Part shown: positions 38,641 through 49,300 of the stretch, one piece after another | Layout: every line of letters starts with the position of its first letter | How positions within the stretch are numbered: the stretch's first letter is position 1 | From: Owenia fusiformis | Taxonomy: Eukaryota > Annelida > Polychaeta > Sabellida > Oweniidae | DNA length: 64,000 bases | Direction of reading: 5' to 3' | Assembly: GCA_903813345.2 (NCBI GenBank) | Contig: CAIIXF020000006.1 | Location: 11,600,348 to 11,664,347, forward strand | The notes under the pieces: model-generated | Databases searched by the model: none | The model's input: the letters and a program-made list of their open reading frames with translations, nothing else | Told to the model about the DNA's origin: nothing | Translations under genes and position numbers: made by a program

Positions 38641-38780
38641 GTATGGGCATTATCATGCAAAATTTTACCACCTGCCATTTGTTACAGACGCCAAATGTAA
38701 AACACCAACTGCTGAATGCCACAACAAAAACGTAGGAGACAATAACAATATGACTACTGGCGTTGACAACGGTGATGGTG
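38641..38780 (+). repeat. Hairpin-ended interspersed repeat, copy 5
   Basis: It begins GGGCATTATCATGCAAAATT, shares ACCACCTGCCATTTGTTACA and ACACCAACTGCTGAATGC, and ends in a decayed hairpin near 38755-38780. It abuts the tandem duplication at 38795. Confidence 0.7.
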
Positions 38781-38794
38781 CACAATTGTACTAA

Positions 38795-39653
38795 ATGTTA
38801 AAATATTACACAAATACACTTCATTCTTTCAGAGTGACAAATGTAAAACCAGCATGGCTTTAATACAGATAGCATGGAGAACTGAGGGAAAGAAGCTTAA
38901 GTTAATCAATGAATCCTAACATTAAAGGGGTATTCCTTGCCAGACCATCTCTCTCCTAATATGGTAGCTATAACAATATCCATACTTTGCAAGTTTATCA
39001 AAAAACAGAAAAATGTTTTGAAATGGTCAATATTGATCACTTAAAAATGTAGTGCTCAGTTCCAGTAGGCTGCCATCTTTTAAAATTTCACTCAGGAAGT
39101 GATGTCATCAACTCTCAACTTTGCATATAACATTAGGTAAGGAGCTATTAGAATTACTAAACCAGCTGAATATTTTTTTCAATTTGGTCTATGATTAAAA
39201 TCCTTTTAATGATCTTTTCTTTAGTTCTAAATTGACAACTTCCAAAAATATTTTTACACAGAAGATAAGGGCTTCTTGTTTAGAAGTGATTTTGTACTTC
39301 TTTCCTATACTGTAATAGTCAAGGTTATAACAGGTTAGAGTCGATGACATCACTTCCTGAAAGAAATCTAAAAAGATGGCAGCGTACTGGGAATGAGTAC
39401 TACATTTTTAAATGATCAATATTGACCATATGAAAACATTTTCCCGTGTTTTGCTAAATATGTAAAGTATATATATGATTGTAGCTACCATATCAGGAGA
39501 GGAATAGTCTGGCAAGGAATGTTCCTTTAATAGTCCAGAAAGATAACCTCCATCAGGGAGTAAGCAAGCGATGTACCATAGGGAGTTGTATGGAAGAATC
39601 AAGAGGCCATATGCCCTTGGTACAGTACAATCAATGAACCTCCGAACATTAAT
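38795..39653. repeat. Tandem duplication, unit A (filled by the MITE)
   Basis: The unit is about 254 bp once the MITE is removed and starts AATGTTAAAATATTACACAA. It matches unit B (39654-39880) closely on both sides of the insertion: CATGGAGAACTGAGGGAAAG before it and TAGTCCAGAAAGATA after it. Confidence 0.9.
38926..39526. mobile_element. TTAA-flanked foldback MITE, copy 2
   Basis: Also 601 bp, and the reverse-orientation relative of the copy inside the LINE, very similar to it by eye. Ends: AGGGGTATTCCTTGCCAGAC on the left; the complement of the right is AGGAACATTCCTTGCCAGAC. TTAA flanks at 38922-38925 and 39527-39530. The unfilled paralogue has a single TTAA at 39781-39784 between the same flanks. 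Confidence 0.95.
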
Positions 39654-39880
39654 ATGTTAAAATATTACACAAATACACTTCATTCTTTCAGAGTGACAAA
39701 TGTAAAACCAGCATGGCTTTAATACAGATAGCATGGAGAACTGAGGGAAAGAAGCTTAAGTTAATCAATGAATCCTAACATTAATAGTCCAGAAAGATAC
39801 CCTCCATGAGGAAGTAAGCAAGCAATGTACCATAGGGAGTTGTATGGAAGAATCAGGTGGCCATGCCCTTGGTGCAGTAC
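39654..39880. repeat. Tandem duplication, unit B (empty site)
   Basis: This unit carries the uninterrupted junction AATCCTAACATTAATAGTCC. Compared with unit A it shows the pre-insertion site of the MITE, so the duplication either predates the insertion or excision was precise. Confidence 0.9.
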
Positions 39881-40424
39881 AATAAAAGACATACATATGT
39901 ACTGAAGATCACTTTGAACCAATGGTGTTGGGACACTCTTCCCCAACAAAAGAACTTTGAACTCAGGCACAAGGTTAATGACCATAAAAGGAAATACAAC
40001 AATCAGGCTTTGATTTCAAAATTCAAGGGTATAGTGTCTATAGTTCTGATCTAAAATAACCCCAAACTGTTGATTATCAACTTGTACCATCAATAGATTC
40101 TCCTATAATCCTTCTTTTGACCAAATATCAATCCAGTTACTCTTAATGACTGTATTGGATTTTGTGTGTGGGCAATTTTGATGTTCTTTAGTCCAAGATA
40201 CTCAGACGTTTTAATTTAAAGTGCAACATTGTAGGTTTTTGTAATTTCTAGTAAAACACTAGGATCTTTGACATTTTATTGAAGGTACATTGAAATATTG
40301 GAGCTAACCACGCAGAGAAGAGGTGCTGATATTTCAATGTTGGGAGAGCCCTGGACTGATAACATAACATAAAGACACATTGTCGTTGATTAAATTTCAT
40401 CGTCGGATTGATGTGGCTTAATTT

Positions 40425-41640
40425 AATCAGAGGTAACACATTTTTATTGGTCTCTCAAGTCATTCTATGGCAAGCCAAGGGGGCAATAGCAGTCAGTTTG
40501 AAATTGATCATATACAGTACATGGCTCTACATATGTGATGACAATCAAATGAAATATCACTATATTGCCCTTAGAAATGACATTATTGTACTATTGTCAT
40601 TGATTAAATAATAATCAGAGGTAACACATTTTTATTGGTCTCTCAAGTCATTCTATGGCAAGCCAAGGGGGCAATAGCAGTCAGTTTGAAATTGATCATA
40701 TACAGTACATGGCTCTACATATGTGATGACAATCAAATGAAATATCACTATACATGTATTGCCCTTAGAAATGACATTATTGTACTATTGTCGTTGATTA
40801 AATGATAATCAGAGGTAACACAGTTTTATTGGTCTCTCAAGTCATTCTATGGCAAGCCAAGGGGGCAATAGCAGTCAGTTTGAAATTGATCATATACAGT
40901 ACATTGCTCTACATATGTGATGACAATCAAATGAAATATCACTATATTGCCCTTAGAAATGACATTATTGTACTATTGTCGTTGTACACTAAGGCTCGTG
41001 AAATTCTAAGTAACTTTGACCTCAATAGTGAAAATTTATTTGTCAATCTCATTTCAAGTAAAAACTTAACATTACAAAGACACATTGGAAAATTCATTTA
41101 TCATTCATTTAAGAATTTGTAGTCAGAATGCAGGGTATGTGCACCACACTTTAAATGTAACCTTGTCCTTTCATCATGATGTATACTACCTTTATTTTGT
41201 TTTTTTTTGTATATCTCGTATATATTTTTGTACTTTTGCCTTAGTTAGTATTTGTAGTTTAGATATTTAGTTTTTTCATAGTTATGACTAATGTAATCAT
41301 GTTATGATACAAGATGTCAATAAAAGTTATATATATTGGTCTCTCAAGTCATTCTATGGCAAGCCAAGGGGGCAATAGCAGTCAGTTTGAAATTGATCAT
41401 ATACAGTACATGGCTCTACATATGTGATGACAATCAAATGAAATATCACTATATTGCCCTTAGAAATGACATTATTGTACTATTGTCGTTGATTAAATAA
41501 TAATCAGAGGTAACACATTTTTATTGGTCTCTCAAGTCATTCTATGGCAAGCCAAGGGGGCAATAGCGGCAATTTGTCAGTTTGAAATCGATCATATATA
41601 TGGCTCTACCTATGTGATGACAATCAAATGATATTTCAGA
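40425..41640. repeat. 188-194-bp tandem array, about four and a half copies
   Basis: Units start with AATCAGAGGTAACACA at 40425, 40613, 40807 and 41502; a further unit is entered at 41334. Each contains TTGGTCTCTCAAGTCATTCT, GGCAAGCCAAGGGGGCAATA and, at its end, TATTGCCCTTAGAAATGAC, which is the same sequence as the palindrome arm in the repeats at 57139 and 60145. The array is interrupted at 40985-41333 by a LINE tail. Confidence 0.9.
40985..41333 (+). pseudogene. 3' tail of a second LINE inside the tandem array
   Basis: About 45 codons remain, YTKAREILSNFDLNSENLFV to the end FIYHSFKNL and TAG at 41120-41122, followed by an untranslated tail with ATGTTATGATACAAGATG and TCAATAAAAGTTATATAT. 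The same tail type lies at 56470-56566. The Lys/Phe-rich ending resembles the C-terminus of a LINE ORF2, though the residue is too short for a clade. No target duplication is visible; the array has lost about 30 bp at the junction. Confidence 0.6.
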
Positions 41641-43152
41641 AAAGGCAATATTGATGCCATATGCCCAAATAAGATCCCCATAAGAGGGGTCAGGATGTAA
41701 GCTATATGTACAACTTACAAGTATATAAGATACTTTCTTTGTAGAAGATTAACCCTCATCTTCCAAGTCCAGACAGGTAGAACAAATACTTCTACAATTT
41801 CTTGACTTGTCAAAGAAACGAGAATAATCATGTGTGAGATTTGGTGAAGGAAATCTTCGAATATTGAGTACTTCTTCAAATATATCAACTTTTATCCAGT
41901 GAACCTTTCTTAAAAATTACTTAAGGATTTAAGCCATATAGGAGTGACCTTGATTGCGGTGATTTGTGATATAATGCATTGCAGTTATATGAAATACTGT
42001 GGTTGGATTAACCGGAATCATACACACCTTGCCTAGCTATGTGTGAATTTATGCACAATAAAAAAACCCACTAATAATCCCTTGTCATTAAATGTAAAGT
42101 GAAGATAATCCATTACATATTTTCTATAGTCATTTATTTTTCTCTTCTATAGCCCTGTTAATCCTCAGTATATAGAAATCATCCATCACTCTGTCTGAAT
42201 CTGTTCCCATCAATCACATTATGTTTTATAATAGAAACATTCTAATGCATTTTAATGTAATTTATTAGCTGGTTCACTACATCATGTTGGTCGATATCTT
42301 CCACAGTGTTTGTAAAAGTTAGTGTTAGTTAGTTGGAAAAGCCATAAGATTATATTTTAGATTTTGTTTAGTTTAGATAAGTTTTATTGTTGTAATGTTG
42401 CATTGCACCAAGAAATTCCTGACTGACATATGCATAAGAAATCCTGTGATTTTGAGTGATTACATTTTTCCAGTTGATATTGATTTCTGAGGAAGTGAGT
42501 GAGAACATTAAAATAGTACAGATGTTGGTGTCAAAAAATCAAAGGATATTCTTATTATCCCATAGATCACTAATGCTCTATTTAGTGAATGCAAATAAAA
42601 GAATATTACATCACAGTAGCAGGCATTTCAAATACTTAATAAAAAATTGATATCTGTGGAATATTTTGTTTTCCCCATGCAACCAACCAAACAATCAAGG
42701 GTACATTGATTATTATTATCCATATCTAACCTCATTTATGGGAGGAGTATGTTATACATATCTTTAAGCAGCTTGATTTAATTATAAATACAGGTGTTCA
42801 TAATTTATGATAAAAATATCTCAAAGATAATTTAGCAACTGAGATATAAAAAACAGACCCCCATGAAGCCAAACACCCAGAAGAAAGCTAAACATGGAAC
42901 ATAGATTTATAAATAAATGAAAATATTATCAATATCTTTATTGTGAAGATGAAAACAAGCTCTAGGGTGATGGCTATGATAAGAGCTTCAGATGCTCAGA
43001 ACACATTCTTGGCTATTCTTATACTAAATGCTATTACATAAAGCAAAGAGAAGCTGGCAACAGGTGGCCTGGTAATATCAAGCTTGTTCCCAATCCATCA
43101 GTTTTGCAACTACTAAAATGATGCAATTATATAAATAAAAATACATTTATTG
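41641..43152. other. A+T-rich DNA, nothing recognised
   Basis: No exon, repeat or transposon end was recognised. Confidence 0.45.
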
Positions 43153-43341
43153 GCAAAAAAGGCCTTCAGGCCATAAATGGGCCTTCTTAGGCCTTATTTT
43201 TTTTATTTTAGGCCATATTTTGAAGAAAATAGGCCTCAAAATTTCAAAATTTGGGGCCACTTTTTGGTTTTAGGAGGCCAAATATTTTTTCTCAGACCAG
43301 AAGTTTGCCCCCCCCCTTGTTGGTTCCCAGATCCGCCCCTG
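43153..43341 (+). mobile_element. GGCGGATC-type repeat, copy 1 (5' truncated)
   Basis: Shares with 44137-44444 the runs GGCCTTATTTTTT, TTTTGAAGAAAAT, CCTCAAAATTTCAAAATTTG and the right end GTTGGTTCCCAGATCCGCCC. The left third is missing. Confidence 0.8.
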
Positions 43342-44136
43342 ATACCTATAAACATCGTTCTTTAAACCAATCAACAACTTTGGGGGCTCTTAACCCCAAA
43401 ATCAACTATAAAAGAATTGTCTATCACCCAAAGCCTAATATAAGTAGTGGTTGAAATAAAGCATGCTGCATGGTGAATCTAGAGCCACATAGGTCATTAT
43501 ATATCACAGTAATATATTCAAATGAACTATAGCTTGTTGGTTTTTGTATCGTGTAAATTCCAGTGTTATATTTTTAATTTTTACTATGCCGCTAATGTTA
43601 TTAAGTTAACAAAGGCATACTTTTGTATATCAATATCAAGGAAATTGAAATAAATCGAAAAAAATAGCTTGAGAAAGTTTAAATCTCTTTATCTTAGGCT
43701 ATGACATGAGCTATAATTATTTATTGTATGACTTATGTTATATTATATTTGTAAATTATTGCATGGGGTTTCAAGACTGTTAAAAGCCCGTGATTATTGT
43801 AATATTGTTCAAGAAGTAAAATTGTATCATTTTTCAGAATTCCTGTAATATTGTAACATGACAATATTGTACATATGGTTATAAAATCATTCACATAAAC
43901 ATGAATTAAAAATATATGTGTATTCAAATGGAAACCTAAGTTAAATATCATAAATATATACATAATGTACATGTTATTCTTCAGATTTGCCCTCAACTAG
44001 GGGATAAATCCTGAGATATGATGGTCTATCTGAAATATCCATTCTGGACTCACTGGATTATACTTAATGGTTATTAACAAATTCCATACATTCTGACTAG
44101 TGGTAGGTCTCAGAAGTACAGAACAAATATAAATAG

Positions 44137-44444
44137 CACTGGCGGATTAGGGGGGGGGCCTGGGGGTGGGCCCAGAAAAAAAAATTGGGCCCAAAAAAAA
44201 TTTTGGGCCAAAGAAGGCCTTAAGGCCCCAAAAAGTCGGCCTTTTTGGTCATTAATGGGCCTTTTAAGGCCTTATTTTTTAAATTCAAGCCAAATTTTGA
44301 AGAAAATGGGCCTCAAAATTTCAAAATTTGGGCCCACTTTTGCGTTTTAGGGGCCCAAAATTTTTTTCCGCGCAAGCGCGGACGTTTTTTTCTCTGACCT
44401 GAAATTTGGGCCCCCCCCCTTGTTGGTTCCCAGATCCGCCCCTG
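44137..44444 (+). mobile_element. GGCGGATC-type repeat, copy 2 (complete)
   Basis: The left end CACTGGCGGATTAGG and the complement of the right end CAGGGGCGGATCTGG are inverted, and AATAG lies on both flanks (44132-44136, 44445-44449), a plausible 5-bp target duplication. The body is a run of alternating GGGCC and AAAATTT blocks. Non-coding. Confidence 0.75.
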
Positions 44445-45072
44445 AATAGTTTGTAGGATCCCATGAGACATGATCTAACAATTCAATACTGTAATACTCT
44501 GCCAAAGATTCAACACATGATACAATACATATTCATGTTGAAATCTTGTTGATGAAAAAATATCATCTATTAATGATCAACTATTCATGGGAAAAACCTT
44601 TTTTAAAACCATTAACAATGGAAGTGGAATCTGTAAAAAATAATCAGGCATTAACATAGAACTTAGGAGAGTATAGGGAGGTAATTAAGTGCAGGCAAAT
44701 GGTCGCACTTCTACTTTGGTAATGCCTACATGGACAACACTTCCATTGCTTCTCTGGCCTCTATGCAAATGAGTTATCAAATGAGCCGAATAAATTGATA
44801 CTTTTATGTATCTTGGGATCTCAAATAGTTTGGATTTTGTGAGATAAATATCTAATTATGGGTGATTTATTGGCTCCTTGATCTTGAGGTCCTTTTCCGA
44901 AATATTTCATGTCATCTCATGCCAATTTAAATCACAAATCATCAATATTTGGCCTTGGGATTTTATGTGTATGAATTACGAGGCACATACTGACATGTAT
45001 TCAATACATACAGAGGTTCTAGGTACATAATGTGTAGAAAAAGTGTATTAAGAGAGCAAGATGGATATTTCT

Positions 45073-45180
45073 GTGTATCTCATACTTGAGTGGGTTTGGG
45101 GTGATATCATCCTGGAAAATATATCATATCTGAGGAGCAGGCAGGATATATTGTATATGTCCCGCTCCAGGCCAAACATA
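45073..45180. mobile_element. GAGTGGGTTTGG-family element, partial copy 2
   Basis: GTGTATCTCATACTTGAGTG, GATATCAT, ATATATCATATCTGAG and GTCCCGCTCCAGGCCAAA match the complement of the right half of the element at 35494-35826. Confidence 0.7.
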
Positions 45181-45186
45181 CTGACA

Positions 45187-45715
45187 TTATTGACTTTTCA
45201 TTTCTTCATCTAACAATGAATTATAAGGCACATACTGACATTAATGGCCTTTCATTTCTCCATCTAACAATGAATTACAAGGCACATACTAACATTAATG
45301 GCCTTTCATTTCTCCATCTAACAATGAATTACAAGGCACATACTTACATTATTGGCCTTTCATTTCTCCATCTAACAATGAATTATAAGGCACATACTGA
45401 CATTTATTGGCCTTGGCAATTCATTTCTCCATCTTACAATGAATTACAAGGCACATACTGACATTAATGGCCTTTCATTTCTCCATCTAACAATGAATTA
45501 CAAGGAACATACTGACATTTATTGGCATTTCATTTCTCCATCAAACAATGAATTACAAGGCACATACTGACATTAATGTCCTTTCATTTCTCCATCCAAC
45601 GATGAATAACAAGGCACATACTGACATTACTGGCCTTTCATTTCTCCATCTAACAGTGAATTTAAAGGCACATACTGATACATATGTATTGGCCTTGCAT
45701 TGCCCCATCTAGCTA
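45187..45715. repeat. 54-bp minisatellite, about nine copies
   Basis: The unit is TTCATTTCTCCATCTAACAA followed by TGAATTACAAGGCACATACT and GACATTAATGGCCT, with point changes and small insertions. The period is a multiple of three, so an 18-residue repeat is open on the plus strand; it is not taken as coding. Confidence 0.95.
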
Positions 45716-46224
45716 CTTTTCAGTATTTATTCTGTATAAAATATCATATTCAGTTTCTTTTACCAATGACAATATCAACTTTTCACATGATGATAAAAAT
45801 ATTTTTAACCCATATACCCTGTGATAAATTGGTAACATTTTATGGTATTCTCGATGGTTTTTCATCTTCAACAAATATTCTCAATGTTCATGGGTCAAAA
45901 TTTGAAATTCAAGGTAAAATTGTACACTTCAAGGTAAACTTTTACCTATATGCCCTGATTGGTTCATTGTACCCTTTTCACCCTTATCTCATCATACTCA
46001 TTGTAAATTCAATATTTCTGTTGAGAGGATATAATTCCAGTGATAACACTCCCACCAATCATAACAGAGAGACTGGAATGGATAGTAAATCATCTGGATA
46101 TATGACAATGAAGTCCAATAATCAAGTAAACCTAGCTCAAACACCATGACAACGGTATCTGTTAGAATCGGAGCTTACATGTAAGATGTCAACAAGATCA
46201 ACAAGTACAACACACTCCACCTAC

Positions 46225-46336
46225 CTGAGCCCTGACAGCTGCAAGTTGTAAGTTGGCCACGCGGATTTCATTGCGTTTTCGACATAAATCCTCTTGGGTT
46301 TCATACACCTTGGCATACAGATGATTCGCTAAATTT
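46225..46336 (-). CDS. F-BAR-like gene, exon 8
   Basis: 112 nt, entered in phase 2 (CG from exon 7 plus A), ending in phase 0 before a gtaggt donor. Encodes NLANHLYAKVYETQEDLCRK and RNEIRVANLQLAAVRAQ, a probable coiled coil. Intron 7 before it is about 7.7 kb and filled with transposons. Confidence 0.85.
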
Positions 46337-49300
46337 CTAAAAATACAGAGAAAAAAGAATCAAAAGAAAATCTACTCACACTCTCCTGTCGACTAGGTTT
46401 CTTCTTGTGTGACATTTCAGAAGATTCCCCACTTTTCGAATTTTGCCTTTCATATCCCTTGGATCTCTTTTGTTTTTCTTCCGACATTGTCTCAATAGTG
46501 ATTTCTCATCGTTTATTTTCACTTGCTGCTAGTTGTAATCCTAAAATACATTATCTCAGTTCTGTGTCTACAAGAGTAATTTTCTATGATTTCCAACTAT
46601 ACATAGTGTTATATCATCTGCTAAACTGGTGCTAATCTCTCAAATACGTGAAAGTCAATCATGCAGTTATCTACAAGTAATACCGTGTTTGCAGAGTTAA
46701 AGCACAGATTTGGTATCCAATTGCACCCAAAACATCCATGAACCATACATCAATATGGCTAATCCCAGAGCCCAAGTGTGACATAAATATTTAATCCCAT
46801 TAACATCTGCACATTGATTTCAAAAATCTGAATCGAAAATTCTTGTTTTTATCAGCACAGTCTGTACCCAGAGGGTCAGAGGTAGATCCCCAAACTCTCT
46901 TTACTCTCCAACATTACAGTTGTTTTTATGCAGTTAAGTCAATTTGGATACCGAAAAGTTGAGAGGTGAGAAACACAGCAAGTTATATAAATAATTCATC
47001 AGATAGAGAGACTCCTGCTGGCAAGTTTACAGGTAGGCTTTCTCCAAGCAACCAGTAGTTCCCGACTGAGCAGACGGATTTAAAGTACCAATCTATTTTT
47101 ATCTTTTTCTCTCTAAATATTGAAATAAGTGACTGATTTCCTTATACTTGTATACAATATGGGGTATTCATTACAAGACTATTTATCTTATTCTACTGAG
47201 GTTTCTTGCTTTTTGCTGTAATAAACTAAAGAAGATATGACCATTCAAGAAATTATGCCAAGTTTATTCTTGAAGATTACTTAAGCGTTTCATAATACAA
47301 ACACATTAAGCCAAATTATATCTGCTCTCTCTGCTAATCCCGACCCTTGATAAAAATAAGATACTAGGATCCCTAATAAAATTCAAATGTTCTGTATAAC
47401 AAAAATATAATACTATTCATAATCTGCAAAAAAGTTTCAGCCGATATTACACACATAATAGAAAACATTCTGTATAATCATGGTGTTTCTTTAGCAACAA
47501 CATTGCTGTTTTCCAAAAGTATTTACTATCAATGCTGTATGGACAAAAACTATATGACAGTCATTATACTGGTCCATTCACTTTGGGGAAAATATACTTA
47601 TTAGTTTGTTATTAAAATCAGAGGAATACAAAAACAATCTGGCAAAATACCAGGTGAGCCTTTTTTTATTATGGTAAGGTAACTTCATTAGCGAGACCAT
47701 GTTAGTAATTTTCTGTGGTCAGATTAAGCATCGTTCAGTATCACGGTGTATAACCCAAACGCTCCTACATGCACGACGGAGCGTTACATTTACGCGGAAA
47801 CGCTCCGGAGCGAAATAAAATGGCGGCTAATGAAGATTCCACTATGACCATAAGTATTGTTTCTCTCGTTTCTCTTACATGTCATATGTCATGGTGAAAT
47901 ATTATGTACCATTCGATGAACAATACCGTGAGCAAAGATCTTATTTATTCAACTTCTGGTGGTAAACTGTTATTTGCTTGATCAAAGCTCCGTAGTGTAG
48001 ATCGAACGAATCTGAAGATGACGATTTGACCACAAATTACGAATTAAACTAGTATTTCTATGGAAACGTTAATCTTTCTGTTTAAGTAGTAGATCACAAA
48101 CTCGTATATTCTCATTTCCTAAAATCCCAGTCCAAATCCATTACTTGTTCTCGAGAAATCGCTTGTTTTCCTCGAAACGCTCCGTCGATTTAGACCACAA
48201 TTTTAGAAACGCTCTTACCATTTTGTTTTGATATCATTTTCAGATTATAAGAGAAGAGTTCCGAATCGAATCTATCTCTAAAAAACGTGTTGTACTTGTT
48301 AGGCAAATTGAAACATCTGAACCTGGTGGTGCTAAACGTGCAATTAGCTGATTAAAGCCTATACATTAGATGATGTCATGCCTACATATGTGCTAAATCA
48401 TAAAACTATAGAAAAAAACGAAAAGTTATATGTGAATTAATCTTTCTTCTATTGATGCCAAGGGGTATAATAGATCTTTTCTTTCTCTTCCTGAAAAGGA
48501 AAGGCAAGCTATATATTTCCTTAACTGATCTAGACTACCGGAGCGTTTCCAATTCACTGTGTTAACCAGATCGGAGCGTTTCTTGAATATGAGAATGTCA
48601 TCATGTTTTAAGACTGGATTTTCGGTCATCAAATCACTATTACGTTAATGTATGGTGCGTTGAAGCATTGGAATTTGACTAAAATATACGTTGGTGCTCT
48701 AATCTTGGCTCAACTAATCACATGTATCGACAAAAGGGGTTTTGACCGGTGGAATGACAAATACGTTTTTGAATTTTGATAACTATACTGCTTCGTACAG
48801 CTCTTCCTAATTGCTTCAAACGTCAACAGCCAGCCACGTACAACATGAATATCACACCCATCGAATGGTATACTCGAAATATGTAACTCATACCTCTTAT
48901 TCCCATTATTGGGGAAATTGTCAGACGGCTCATCATTCCCGCCAGACATTTTTCCTACTCCGGAGCGTTTCTTTGTTTAATTTCAGTAATGAAACGCTCC
49001 CTCGTGCATGTAGGAGCGTTTGGGTTATACACCGTGAGTATCATAAATCCAAAATAACCTTTTCATAAAACTGCAATTTGCACATCATGGTTTTCTAAAA
49101 AAACACTTTAATCAATGAGTGGATCAAGATTCACTCATTATCTATACATATAAAAACATAAAATGATAAATCACAAATCAAATTGTTTTCTATAATAAAA
49201 TTACATAAAATTAATAATGACCCCCTCCCACCATAGATCCCAGGTTTCAACCTTACACCTTTAAGCATATGTTTTTCCAAAAATGTTCAGATTTTTCAAA

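Noticed and set aside
45700-46149. 149-codon plus-strand frame
   Set aside because: It is A+T-rich, begins within the 54-bp minisatellite border, has no motif and lies antisense next to exon 8. Only its length is notable.
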